Part shown: one piece after another, positions 36,801 through 44,396 of the stretch | Layout: the number at the start of each line of letters is the position of its first letter | Numbering within the stretch: the first letter of the stretch is position 1 | DNA from: Rhopalosiphum padi | Taxonomy: Eukaryota > Arthropoda > Insecta > Hemiptera > Aphididae | Length of the DNA: 64,000 bases | NCBI RefSeq assembly: GCF_020882245.1 | Contig: NC_083597.1 | Location: 91,738,152 to 91,802,151 of the forward strand | Direction of reading: 5' to 3' | Notes under the pieces: model-generated | What the model saw: the letters and a program-made list of their open reading frames with translations, nothing else | What the model was told of the DNA's origin: nothing | Database searches by the model: none | Position numbers and translations under genes: made by a program

Positions 36801-39800
36801 GGGGATGATAGTGAGATACCATTATGGTTTAAATTGAAGGGTAATGATTGGTGAGGTATTCCTTTGATGGCTTTGATTTTGTTCCACATGTCCGTTGGAG
36901 ATGAGCTTGAGTTTATTGAGTTTGTGTATTTTTGCCAAGATTCAGTTTTACTTTTTTTTGTGATATATTTTGCTTGTGCTCGAAATTTCTTGAGAGTTAT
37001 GTGGTCATCGATAGATTTGGTCTTTTTAAATTTGTTTAATGATTTTTTGTAGGCTCTAATAGCTGAATTACATTCCTTGTTCCACCATGGAACTGTTTTC
37101 TTTTGTTTTGTGGTATTTATTTTGCCAATGGTCAGCTTAGCGGCCTTTAATATAATGTTAGAAAAATTATCGATCATTGAGTTTATTTCGGTTTGGTTGG
37201 ATGAATTTCTTAGGTTAATTGGGTGATCAATGAGATCTTGGCTTATGATGTCTCGGTAAAGTTCCCAATTTGGGTTTTTTAAGTTCCAGCGGTCGAGTGA
37301 AGGGGTTGAAGTTAATTGTTCAAGGATTTTTATGGAAATTGGCCAGTGGTCGCTGCTGCTATACTCATTTAGTACGTTCCATTCTGTTTTAGGGGCAAAA
37401 GAACTATTTGTTATTGTGAGATCTATAGCTGAAAAAGAGTTATGGGCTGCATTGTGACGGGTGTAATCTCCAGTGTTTAATAAAATTAGGTGTTCATTTT
37501 CTATGAATTTTTCCATGGTTTTGCCTCTTTGGTCTGTGTGATGCGATCCCCACATTTGATTGCGGCTGTTAAAATCTCCGAGAAAAATAAAAGGTTTAGG
37601 TAATTGTTTGATGATATCATTGAGATCGTTTAGTGTTAAATTGGTACTGTCCGGTAGGTAAATATTGCAAATGCATAAGGGAGTTTTTAGGCGTATAGAG
37701 ACAGCTATAACTTCCAGTGGAGATTGAATGTGTATTTCCGTGCTTTCGATGAGATCAGAGGTAAAAATCGCGACTCCGCCGCTGGCTCGAAGGTTCGTTT
37801 GACGGTTTTTGAAGAATCCGTTGTATCCTCGTATGGGAAAGGTGGTGTCAGGTCTTAGGTTAGTCTCTTGAAAACAGAAGGCTATAGGTTGGATGACATT
37901 TTTGGCACGGTGGATTTCGGTGTAGTGTTTTGTTAGTCCATTTATATTCCATTGAATAATTGAGTCCATGATTAAATTTTATAAAAGGTATAGAAAAGAT
38001 TTGGGTGATTTTTTGGCGCGTGTGTTTTATTAGGTGTTTAAATTTAAATTGCACTTTATTGGAGAGGTTGGGTTTGGAAAAGCAAATTTGAAAGCTTTGT
38101 CAATCGTGTTTTCATTGATCTTTCTTTTGTTATATGCCTAATTTTATCAAGCAAGTCCATTAGAGTTGGTATGTTTGTATTTGCATTTTCAATAAGTGTG
38201 TGTATATTCATGGCTTTATTGTTGAAGTTGTTTAAGATATATTTGAATTGGAGATAAGTGACTGGTAGAGGGTCATTGGCCGTGAAGAATTCTATGATTG
38301 GTTTGAGCCCTTCATCCAGCTTTGTATCTATGCTCTCTGAAGAATTTGAACGCGATTGTAGTTTGGGTTTTTTGGTTTTTTTTTCTTTATTAGTGGTGGA
38401 AGATGATAGTAAAAAATTTGGAGAGTTTGGAGGTTTAGAGGACGATGAGTCCGATTTCAGTCTTTTATGTGTTTCCTTAGGTGTACAGGACGCACTGCAA
38501 GGATCCGCAATGTGGCTTTGGGTTGAAGGGAAAACTTCAGTTTCTTCTAAAACTTCGTTCAAATCGTTTTCAGTTTGGTCAAGTTGTATATTATCTAGGG
38601 ATGGGTTTGAGGGAGGGGGGATATTTTCAATTAATTCTGTTACGTCTTCAGTCGTGACATCAGACTTGTTTAAGTCATTTGTGTTGGATAGGGGATTTTT
38701 TTCCGATTTGTCTTCGATATTTAATTTACAATTGTTTGTTGTGTGTCCAGTAGTTTTGCATAAAAAGCAAGTTAATACATCATCGGTAAAAAAAATTCTG
38801 AACTGTGTTTCATTTAGTGAGATTACTAACGAATTTGGAAGTTTGTGTATATCTTCGTGTTTTAAAAATACTTGTCGTCGGAAACTCATAATATGTTCAT
38901 AGCCTGCTATATTGATGCCAGCTTTAAGATGATTTATTTGTGATATGGGGTGTATATCGAGGTTTTTAAGGGCGTCTGTAATAGCTTGATTGGGAATAGA
39001 TGGGCATACATTTGATATGATGAATCTTTTGGCCGGGTTTAATAATCTACGTATTTGTATCGTATGTTCGTTTATATTGATTGTTTGTGTTGTTTGGATT
39101 AGATTATCGAGTATTTGTTTGCTGGACAAGAATATGCAGAACCGGTTATTAGATATTCTAGAAATAAAAGTTATGTTCTTAGGAGAGACGATTTTTCCTA
39201 TTGCTAAAATATATTCTTTTTGAGGTATACCATCAATTGAATTAAACACTAGGGCTTGTTCGCGGCTTGGTATCTTTTCCGTGGCTACAGCGGTTGCGAA
39301 GTTTATAATGTTCGTGGTATTTAATGGAGATATTGTCGATCGGTCCATTATCGGCTGGTCATTAGTAAATGTATTATTAATTGCCCGAGAAGCGATAGTG
39401 TCTGTGGTGTGTGTATTATCGGTTGACGATGTGGTTGTAGCGGAGAGTGGTAAAGGGGTCTTGATTGCGATGCGTGAGGCATGATTACTCGTTGGTGTGG
39501 AGGGGCCGCCGGTATTGTGTTCGGTGCCTGGCCCGACTTTATATTTAGATGATTGTAGATTCGACGCGGTTTTGTAAAGTGTTTTAGAAGAAGAAGTTGA
39601 GGTTGTAGTAGGTAAGATATTATTTTTGGTTTTGTTTAAGGTAGAAGTATTAGAACGGTTTGGTGTGAAATTTTTGGGCATATTGCCCGTTTGGTTTCTA
39701 TTCATTGCGTGAATATGCGACGGTTGGGCGTTATATTAATTAAAACATATTACCTTTCCAATCGGCGACGTAAATGTTGTGCTATCGAAAGCTATAAAAC

Positions 39801-42050
39801 GTAAATTGCGATAAACACACGTGTTGCACTGTCGGGTGTCGAACACGAACTGATAGTTTTGTTTATACTGTTTAGTTATATTATCATCGGAGCATCCATG
39901 AGTGGCTAGAGGGCCACTGACGAACTACACAATATACATACTTACTTAATAATTGTTAATTAATATTTATTGACTAAGGAGAGTTTGTCAAAGTTAATGT
40001 TGATAGAATTTAATTTAATTTGTATTATACACATTAAAACAGCTTGTCTATAATTAATATCACATTTAGCTAGGAGCATACGTAAACTGCGCCCAAACAA
40101 CCATTTTTTTTTAAATTACGCCCGAATTATTATGTATGTTAAAGAGGTATAATGTAACCTGTTTCAATGGTATGGTATACCCTTTCAAAGTATACCTGAG
40201 TATTTTGTAAACTATTTAACGAAATGAAAGACAGACGACGAAAGAGTGATACGGTTTGCGGACTATTTTGTAAATGTATATATTAAAAGGGAAGAAGCTC
40301 AATATAATGGTCTAAAGTATCAGCAGAGCCAACTTTAACCACTAATGCATGTGAGTAATTAAAAAAATCATCCAAGTATTTTTATGTGTAATTACAGAAA
40401 AGTTAAAAGAAATTCAAATTGAAACATGTATTAAATTAAGTGGTATAAATGTGTTCAAACAGAGCCTCATCAATTGTGTATGAAAAAAATTAGTATAAAT
40501 GAACCCTTTGAATATTAAAATTCTTAAATGTGAAAAGTTATAAAGTTAAATTAATAAATATAATAGTGGTAATACTCCACTACTAATTGATGAATATGTA
40601 TTAAAAATATGTTATTATTTGTCGTAATATTGTACATTATAAAATTATACTTTTTTAATTTTTTTATATTTAAATTGTATTCTATTAATTATTATTTATA
40701 TTAAATGATTTTTAAGCTTTAACTCTTAAAGTATAAATTAGAGATATTTATTTTGGATTCGTAATTTAATAACTTTGTTTGATTTTGCAAAAATATATAG
40801 CTATTCATTTTTAAAATCTTACTCGGGCGCAGTTTACAATTATTGTCGTTAGCTATATTGTATACCTATTTGTCATTTTGATTAATCAAATTTGTAAAAT
40901 CTAAAATATTTTACAACAGTTAGGTACTGATTGAAAATTATATTTTTTTTCTGAAATGTTGTGTGTAGTGGTTTTTATTATAACATATTGAAAACACTTA
41001 ACATATTTAAAGTTTTAGAATATGATTTAAATCTAAGCTGATGTGATGCCATAAGAATTTTAAACGAATTTATAAACGAGTTGTACCTACACGTATGTAT
41101 TGTTTTCAAAAGTCGTTTTTATATTTTCTAATATACGTATCATTTTTAAACATGTTCTATTATAATCAATGATATGAGCTAAAATGACATTTTATCTATG
41201 ACAACACCTATGTCTTACGCTTACTTGAAATAATAAATTCCTAGACGCCCAGTGTTATATACCTATCTTAGATTAGATATTTTTTATTTACTTATTGACT
41301 CAAATCCGTTAAGGTTCGATAGATTTACCAAATTTGGGTTTTAAAAGTTTACGTGATGAAACTATAATTAGTAGCAGATGTTGGTACCTATAGCAATTAT
41401 TTATACATTCAAGTATAATTTTTTTAATAAATATAATTTAAAAAAATTACCACAGTACTAAATTACTAGGTATTTAAATTATAAAATTCCATAAATATTT
41501 TCTAAAGCCTCAATCGATGTTTTTTAATCATAAATACTTACATTGTTCAAGTTATGTATAGTATTATTCTTTTATTTGTAATTATAAATTTAAATATTTT
41601 ACAATATAAATAATTTTAAATAAATAGAGTACCTAAGTATCTAGTAGTATATATAATAATTTGAGTTTCATCGTTGAGTATAGAAGCTTTTAAAAATCAA
41701 GTTCCTAATCAAGTGTTATGCCCATTCTAAAGTACCTACTGTCGCTACTGCCAGATTTTCAAAATAACTGCTAGTTACCACCTAATCATTACCTATTGGC
41801 CTATCTATCAGTTACAAAGTCATACATGAAAATTTTTACATTTTTAGTTAAAGTTATATGTTGAAATTTAAAATAATATGCTAATATATTCTACACAATA
41901 CACTTGTCACCTATGCATTGGAGTGGATATTTAACAATATAAGTTTTTTTATATAGCTTAATAATTAATAAATCGATTTATACATTTTGTATTTCATTTG
42001 TACTTACCCAGTGCGACGACCAAAAGAAACAAAGACAAGTTGCGATTCAT
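33806..42050 (-). CDS. Secreted six-cysteine peptide, copy 2 (LINE in its intron)
   Basis: Exon 1 is at 42008-42050 (MNRNLSLFLLVVAL, identical in sequence to copy 1) and exon 2 at 33806-33969. They join in phase to 68 residues. The mature part differs from copy 1 by a single residue (Ala to Ser between Cys2 and Cys3, HSAGDW to HSSGDW). All six cysteines, the four tryptophans and both splice sites are intact. The TATA box at 42158-42165 is also kept. The intron has grown to about 8 kb because a full-length retrotransposon lies in it in the same transcriptional direction. Splicing across it is possible, but the inserted poly(A) site could cut the transcript short before exon 2. Function as for copy 1: unknown secreted cysteine-rich peptide. 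Confidence 0.72.
34059..34070. repeat. Target-site duplication, 3' side of the LINE
   Basis: ATAGTTTTGTTT is repeated exactly at 39853-39864. The uninterrupted module copy 2 has the motif once (in 'aaaatagttttgtttatac'), which proves the empty site. Confidence 0.9.
34253..37969 (-). CDS. LINE ORF2: endonuclease, reverse transcriptase, RNase H
   Basis: 1238 residues, uninterrupted. Residues about 1-215 form an exonuclease-endonuclease-phosphatase type endonuclease (QWNINGL, FCFQETNL, LGDFNSRNQMWGSHH, SSDHWPISI), which nicks the target DNA. Residues about 490-760 are the reverse transcriptase (NYRPISLINTLSK, EQCGFRRNHSTLD, ALDLEKAYDMVWR, GLPQGSVISV, and the catalytic LLFADDCHIY). Residues about 980-1110 are RNase H (IYTDGSKSTHGTGFAI, ENYAILEAIKL, ISDSLSALQAL, WVPSHMGIAGNEMAD), with the Asp-Glu-Asp-Asp metal ligands visible. 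A Cys/His cluster (CEECHENLSIQHIIQDC) sits near the C-terminus, as in related elements. It is translated from the same RNA as ORF1, 86 bp downstream of its stop. All catalytic motifs look intact. Confidence 0.95.
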   Translation of the reverse strand: MDSIIQWNINGLTKHYTEIHRAKNVIQPIAFCFQETNLRPDTTFPIRGYNGFFKNRQTNLRASGGVAIFTSDLIESTEIHIQSPLEVIAVSIRLKTPLCICNIYLPDSTNLTLNDLNDIIKQLPKPFIFLGDFNSRNQMWGSHHTDQRGKTMEKFIENEHLILLNTGDYTRHNAAHNSFSAIDLTITNSSFAPKTEWNVLNEYSSSDHWPISIKILEQLTSTPSLDRWNLKNPNWELYRDIISQDLIDHPINLRNSSNQTEINSMIDNFSNIILKAAKLTIGKINTTKQKKTVPWWNKECNSAIRAYKKSLNKFKKTKSIDDHITLKKFRAQAKYITKKSKTESWQKYTNSINSSSSPTDMWNKIKAIKGIPHQSLPFNLNHNGISLSSPTDISEAFAHHFTKNSCNSNYEYEFINFKQKTEANIKRDLELNFHHQENTLNQPFNITELHNALSRCKSKSPGPDGIPYSFIHNLPKLGHETLLKIYNRIWDKGVYPDQWRKAIVIPIPKPNKNKFDTANYRPISLINTLSKTMEKMVNKRFVWYLETSYIITNEQCGFRRNHSTLDTLSSLHTDITNAKNQNQHLILIALDLEKAYDMVWRNRVLKIIQECGINGKMFQFLQNFLNNRTIQVKAHNKLSNSYLTENGLPQGSVISVTMFLLAINNIFKEIPKPTKHLLFADDCHIYCSGQDIKITVEILQQALNTLQSWSNKTGFKFSPGKSQCISFHTRTIGNHKLFLKDSEIPFCKSLRILGIIFDHKLKWTHHLKKLKSSCKTKMNIMKTLSHHTWGADTKCLLNIYKSLILSQINYGSIIYNTASENLLKILDPIHNEGIRISIGAFRTSPIDSILCYAGELPLKLLREKDILNYGIKRRSTPNHIGYNHTFNNQNTNPTNMIRKQIPSIQDTFSLLCNKFKIHTSVKNKTTFPKCPPWNWKIQLNTELTMYNKHETNPLIITSHFKEIIQNKYPNFLQIYTDGSKSTHGTGFAIIMDETKILHKLPPESSNFSAENYAILEAIKLTKLTISNNCILIISDSLSALQALQNPFSSNEITQNIQNELFLTTKKIEFMWVPSHMGIAGNEMADMSADKATKTIALPTITDIPVNDIILSIRQKTNMVWQSHWDSVPPSNKLKKIKKCTKKWHIPQNLSRRHEVALTRLRIGHSFLTHAFLISKDPPPICEECHENLSIQHIIQDCPSFQNIRNSLSIPGNLEEALNEDYSTKTLNFLTKINIINNL
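38056..39705 (-). CDS. LINE ORF1: nucleic-acid-binding protein
   Basis: 549 residues, uninterrupted. The N-terminal third is Thr/Ser/Asn-rich and probably disordered. The middle (about 160-320) holds the RRM-like region common to insect LINE ORF1 proteins, followed by one CCHC knuckle (CFLCKTTGHTTNNC). The C-terminal part is acidic and then Ser/Lys-rich. Such proteins package the element RNA and chaperone target-primed reverse transcription. The ATG lies 147 bp inside the element's 5' end, which fits a short internal-promoter 5' UTR. Confidence 0.9.
   Translation of the reverse strand: MNRNQTGNMPKNFTPNRSNTSTLNKTKNNILPTTTSTSSSKTLYKTASNLQSSKYKVGPGTEHNTGGPSTPTSNHASRIAIKTPLPLSATTTSSTDNTHTTDTIASRAINNTFTNDQPIMDRSTISPLNTTNIINFATAVATEKIPSREQALVFNSIDGIPQKEYILAIGKIVSPKNITFISRISNNRFCIFLSSKQILDNLIQTTQTININEHTIQIRRLLNPAKRFIISNVCPSIPNQAITDALKNLDIHPISQINHLKAGINIAGYEHIMSFRRQVFLKHEDIHKLPNSLVISLNETQFRIFFTDDVLTCFLCKTTGHTTNNCKLNIEDKSEKNPLSNTNDLNKSDVTTEDVTELIENIPPPSNPSLDNIQLDQTENDLNEVLEETEVFPSTQSHIADPCSASCTPKETHKRLKSDSSSSKPPNSPNFLLSSSTTNKEKKTKKPKLQSRSNSSESIDTKLDEGLKPIIEFFTANDPLPVTYLQFKYILNNFNNKAMNIHTLIENANTNIPTLMDLLDKIRHITKERSMKTRLTKLSNLLFQTQPLQ
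39853..39864. repeat. Target-site duplication, 5' side of the LINE
   Basis: Exact copy of ATAGTTTTGTTT at 34059-34070. Module sequence resumes immediately after it (atactgtttagttatatta), matching 18250 onward. Confidence 0.9.
40082..40837. mobile_element. Decayed DNA element with GTAAACTGCGCCC inverted ends (tentative)
   Basis: GTAAACTGCGCCC at 40082-40094 faces its exact inverse GGGCGCAGTTTAC at 40825-40837. The 756-bp interior is AT-rich and non-coding. The right end is also present in module copy 2 (19039-19051), where the left end is deleted. A degraded left end (AACTGTGCCC) is at 16314 in copy 1. No target-site duplication is visible, so these may be internal or eroded ends. Confidence 0.45.
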
Positions 42051-42157
42051 GTTGATATTAAAGTTGAGTTTCAAATATTACTCTTGGATAGTAAGTTTAT
42101 AGAGCTCTGTCGGCAGTTGGAAGGTGGATTGTTTTTTGGAGTGCTAGACTTGGGTCT

Positions 42158-42165
42158 TTTATATA
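42158..42165 (-). promoter_or_regulatory. TATA box of secreted-peptide gene copy 2
   Basis: TATATAAA on the minus strand at the same offset from exon 1 as in copy 1, with the same leader sequence. Confidence 0.55.
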
Positions 42166-42762
42166 GAATGAAAACCTATTGATTATTCATTTTGTGTCGT
42201 TGGTGGTAGGAAATCAGCAATAATAATCATAATAATTTATATGATTCTCGCGTGTATTAAAAGTCCAGGTAAATCCCAATAGATAATTAATGATTGAATA
42301 TTTAATTGAATATTAAACGTACCAACCTCATAATTAATTGACAGAGATACGAAAACTAAGTACCTATAGAAAGTACGTTACATACTCCAAAGATCACAAT
42401 ATATTGTATAGTAAACATATTAATTATTATATACTTATATGGTTCACACATCATTCATTCACGTGTTTATAACGATAGTATTATTATAGGTAAAACCCGT
42501 AAATAATAACTGAACATATAGTATATGAAAGTTACTATAATATACAAATATTTTTATAGTTAATATAGGTTAAACATGTACAGATTATAAAAAAACCACA
42601 TACGAATGGAATAATATTATAATTAATGGCTTTTCTATTATTTATCATTATTTTTATAATATGTACTTAAGTATAAAATATAAATACTTTATTATTATCG
42701 AGTATTATAAGTTCTAACAATTATTTTTTAATAATAATATTATGGGTTAGGTTAAATTTAGA

Positions 42763-43428
42763 TCAGGAAGAATGCTTTTTCATTCTTGCCAGTTCATATA
42801 ATGTGTTTGAAAACACATTTGAAGAATCTTTCAAATAAAATAATAATTTGAATTTTCCGTGCGTCAAATTATTTATCATCCTTTATAAAGCTCTAATTTT
42901 TCCAAACAGAGTTAAATATTTAAATATCCTTACACTAGTTGTACACTTGTACTAATATAATATATATTGGTTATATAGGTACAAAAAATGAGACACAATT
43001 TGTACTTATGTGAAGAAGTTATTATTAATTTTTTTTATTGTAAACAAAAAAAAATGTTTTCAACACGATAATAATTCAATGACTAATAAGTAATAGTAAT
43101 AATATAAGTACAAGTAAGTGCATTTTACGATACAACGTATACTGGTGTCAAATATATAAATGGGTCGACAGAAAGTTAAAATGTATTAAAAAAAAGTTGA
43201 ACAGTTAATAATTGCATCAATTGCAGCACTGTTCGGATTTTCCCAACAATCCAATACACCGTCGCCAAGTCTTGATCCTCCAACCCGGTCCGAGTATGTT
43301 GCACCAGTCACCAGCTGAATGTTCGTGGCAGTCCATCCATTTGCACTCGGCGTCGATCATTGTGGTTCCGACTAACAAAACTATAAATTGAAAAACATTA
43401 AATTGATATATATATATATATATTTCGC
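42763..43428. repeat. Duplicated module, copy 4 (partial, keeps exon 2)
   Basis: Matches 17494-18190 of copy 2: the end of the transposase-like frame, the 3' flank, peptide exon 2 and the first bases of the intron. Exon 1, promoter and the rest of the intron are absent. It starts and ends beside GGTTAGG/GTTAGGTTAGG motifs (about 42744 and 43442). An (AT)n run lies at about 43405-43422. Confidence 0.8.
43217..43380 (-). pseudogene. Orphan exon 2 of the secreted-peptide gene
   Basis: A full-length, uninterrupted exon 2 on the minus strand, with all six cysteines and the CCN end. Three residues differ from copy 1: Leu to Met (KWMDC), Ala to Glu (CHEHS) and Asn to Ile (RRCIGLL). The acceptor is TATAG in place of TACAG and still functional in principle. 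No signal-peptide exon was found to its right before PRCP copy B, so it lacks a start unless spliced to an unrecognised exon. It is marked as a pseudogene for that reason, although the reading frame itself is undamaged. Confidence 0.65.
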
Positions 43429-43456
43429 TCTTATAAGTTTCGTTAGGTTAGGTAAG

Positions 43457-43735
43457 AAAATTCTATAAAAATTGGATTAAAAATGGATATTTCACTATCA
43501 AAAGCATTCAACGCAAGATTCAAACAACTCGTTCGTTAAGCAACAAATAGTTCTAACTATTTAAAATGACTTTAAATATAATGACAATATTGATGATTCA
43601 TGATTATTTAATGTTATTTTTTATAATGATCAACAAATTAGATATATTATTACGACAATGTTTATGTCTATATTAGGTATGTTTATTTCACGTTTTTAAT
43701 AAAGTATTAATTGTTTTTAAGACAATATTTTACAC
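43457..43735 (+). pseudogene. Frameshifted 3' end of a third PRCP copy
   Basis: Matches the last exon of PRCP copy A from 'agaaaattctataaaaattgg' to the stop, and then its 3' flank ('aatattgatgattcatgatt'). One A is missing in the run before 'atggatatttcac', which shifts the frame. Everything upstream of the last about 100 coding bases is gone. It shows that a PRCP gene once stood between module copies 4 and 5. Confidence 0.85.
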
Positions 43736-43960
43736 AATTTTTTTTGGGAGTTCAATGATGCGTTTTTCCTATGATTGAGTACTACAATATGCACAATATG
43801 GTAGTTAGTGTAGAATTATTATTAAATATAATATATATTAAATTTAGGTATTTTTCTTTTAGGTAAAAGATTGACAATGTCTCATAAGGTGGAGATTAAT
43901 ATGAGTATGTCTGACTTAGTCACTAGCTCACTGCACGATAATATTTATGTAAAAGATTTA
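43736..43960. repeat. Duplicated module, copy 5 (partial, left end only)
   Basis: Matches the beginning of copies 2 and 3: 'ttttgggagttcaatg', 'gtactacaatatgcac', 'aatgtctcataaggtggag', 'gacttagtcacta'. The match stops at about 43960, before any peptide exon. It follows the PRCP remnant just as copy 3 follows PRCP copy A. Confidence 0.75.
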
Positions 43961-44396
43961 TTTTGTGTTTAATTATTAGTACGTATGTAGTAGTTAGAAT
44001 GAACCACTGAGTTAGATTTAATGTTCCGTCAGAAAGAATAATATGTTTAATATACACTGTATATATATAATATTTCATATTACATTTTCAAGTGTTTATA
44101 TCTCGTTATTATATTTACACAGTTTAAAGTGTTCATATTAATCTTATCAGTTTTGTTATTTTTAAGTAGAGAAATCTTGAAATCTTCTTTTAAATTTATA
44201 TTGTCACTGTTCCATGCATCACGAGTGAAGACAACCAGCTATGACATATCTGTACGTCATTGGACCAACACTGTCAAATATATTATTATGAGTATTAATT
44301 AATAATTCGTATTTATAATTGATTTCAATTTTATTTCCATTCGATTTTATATTTGTTAATTATTTTTGTTGTAAATTAATTTTTAACAATTTCAAC

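Larger units (their letters stand above)
34071..39852 (-). mobile_element. Full-length non-LTR retrotransposon (I-group-like LINE)
   Basis: A 5.8-kb element on the minus strand. The 5' end starts CAGTTCGTGTTCG and is followed by a short 5' UTR of about 147 bp. ORF1, an 86-bp gap, ORF2, a short 3' UTR and a poly(A) tail (T-run at about 34075-34092 on the plus strand, with an AATAAA at its start) come next. Perfect 12-bp target-site duplications flank it. Both ORFs are open from end to end. The combination of endonuclease, reverse transcriptase and RNase H with a one-knuckle ORF1 fits the I/Nimb-type insect LINEs. The exact clade needs a tree. It is a young, possibly mobile copy. Confidence 0.93.
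32962..42735. repeat. Duplicated module, copy 3 (complete, split by a LINE)
   Basis: The module has the same order as 17145-20462: 'ggggagttcaatttg' start, transposase-like frame, peptide exon 2, intron, exon 1, promoter. The intron is interrupted at 34071-39852 by a retrotransposon. Compared with copy 2 it keeps extra intron sequence around 40050-40240 and 41135-41640. It starts directly behind the 3' end of PRCP copy A, so the module sits between PRCP copies. Confidence 0.85.

Noticed and set aside
37860..38054. 64-codon minus-strand frame bridging the gap between LINE ORF1 and ORF2
   Set aside because: Out of frame with both ORFs and mostly overlapping the start of ORF2. No motif.
38258..38902. 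214-codon plus-strand frame inside the LINE
   Set aside because: Antisense to LINE ORF1, with no domain. The same applies to the other plus-strand frames within 34.5-39.5 kb.
44319..44396. Upstream in-frame ATG for PRCP-B
   Set aside because: It would place 26 residues before the signal peptide. The ATG at 44397 gives a standard signal sequence like that of PRCP-A.
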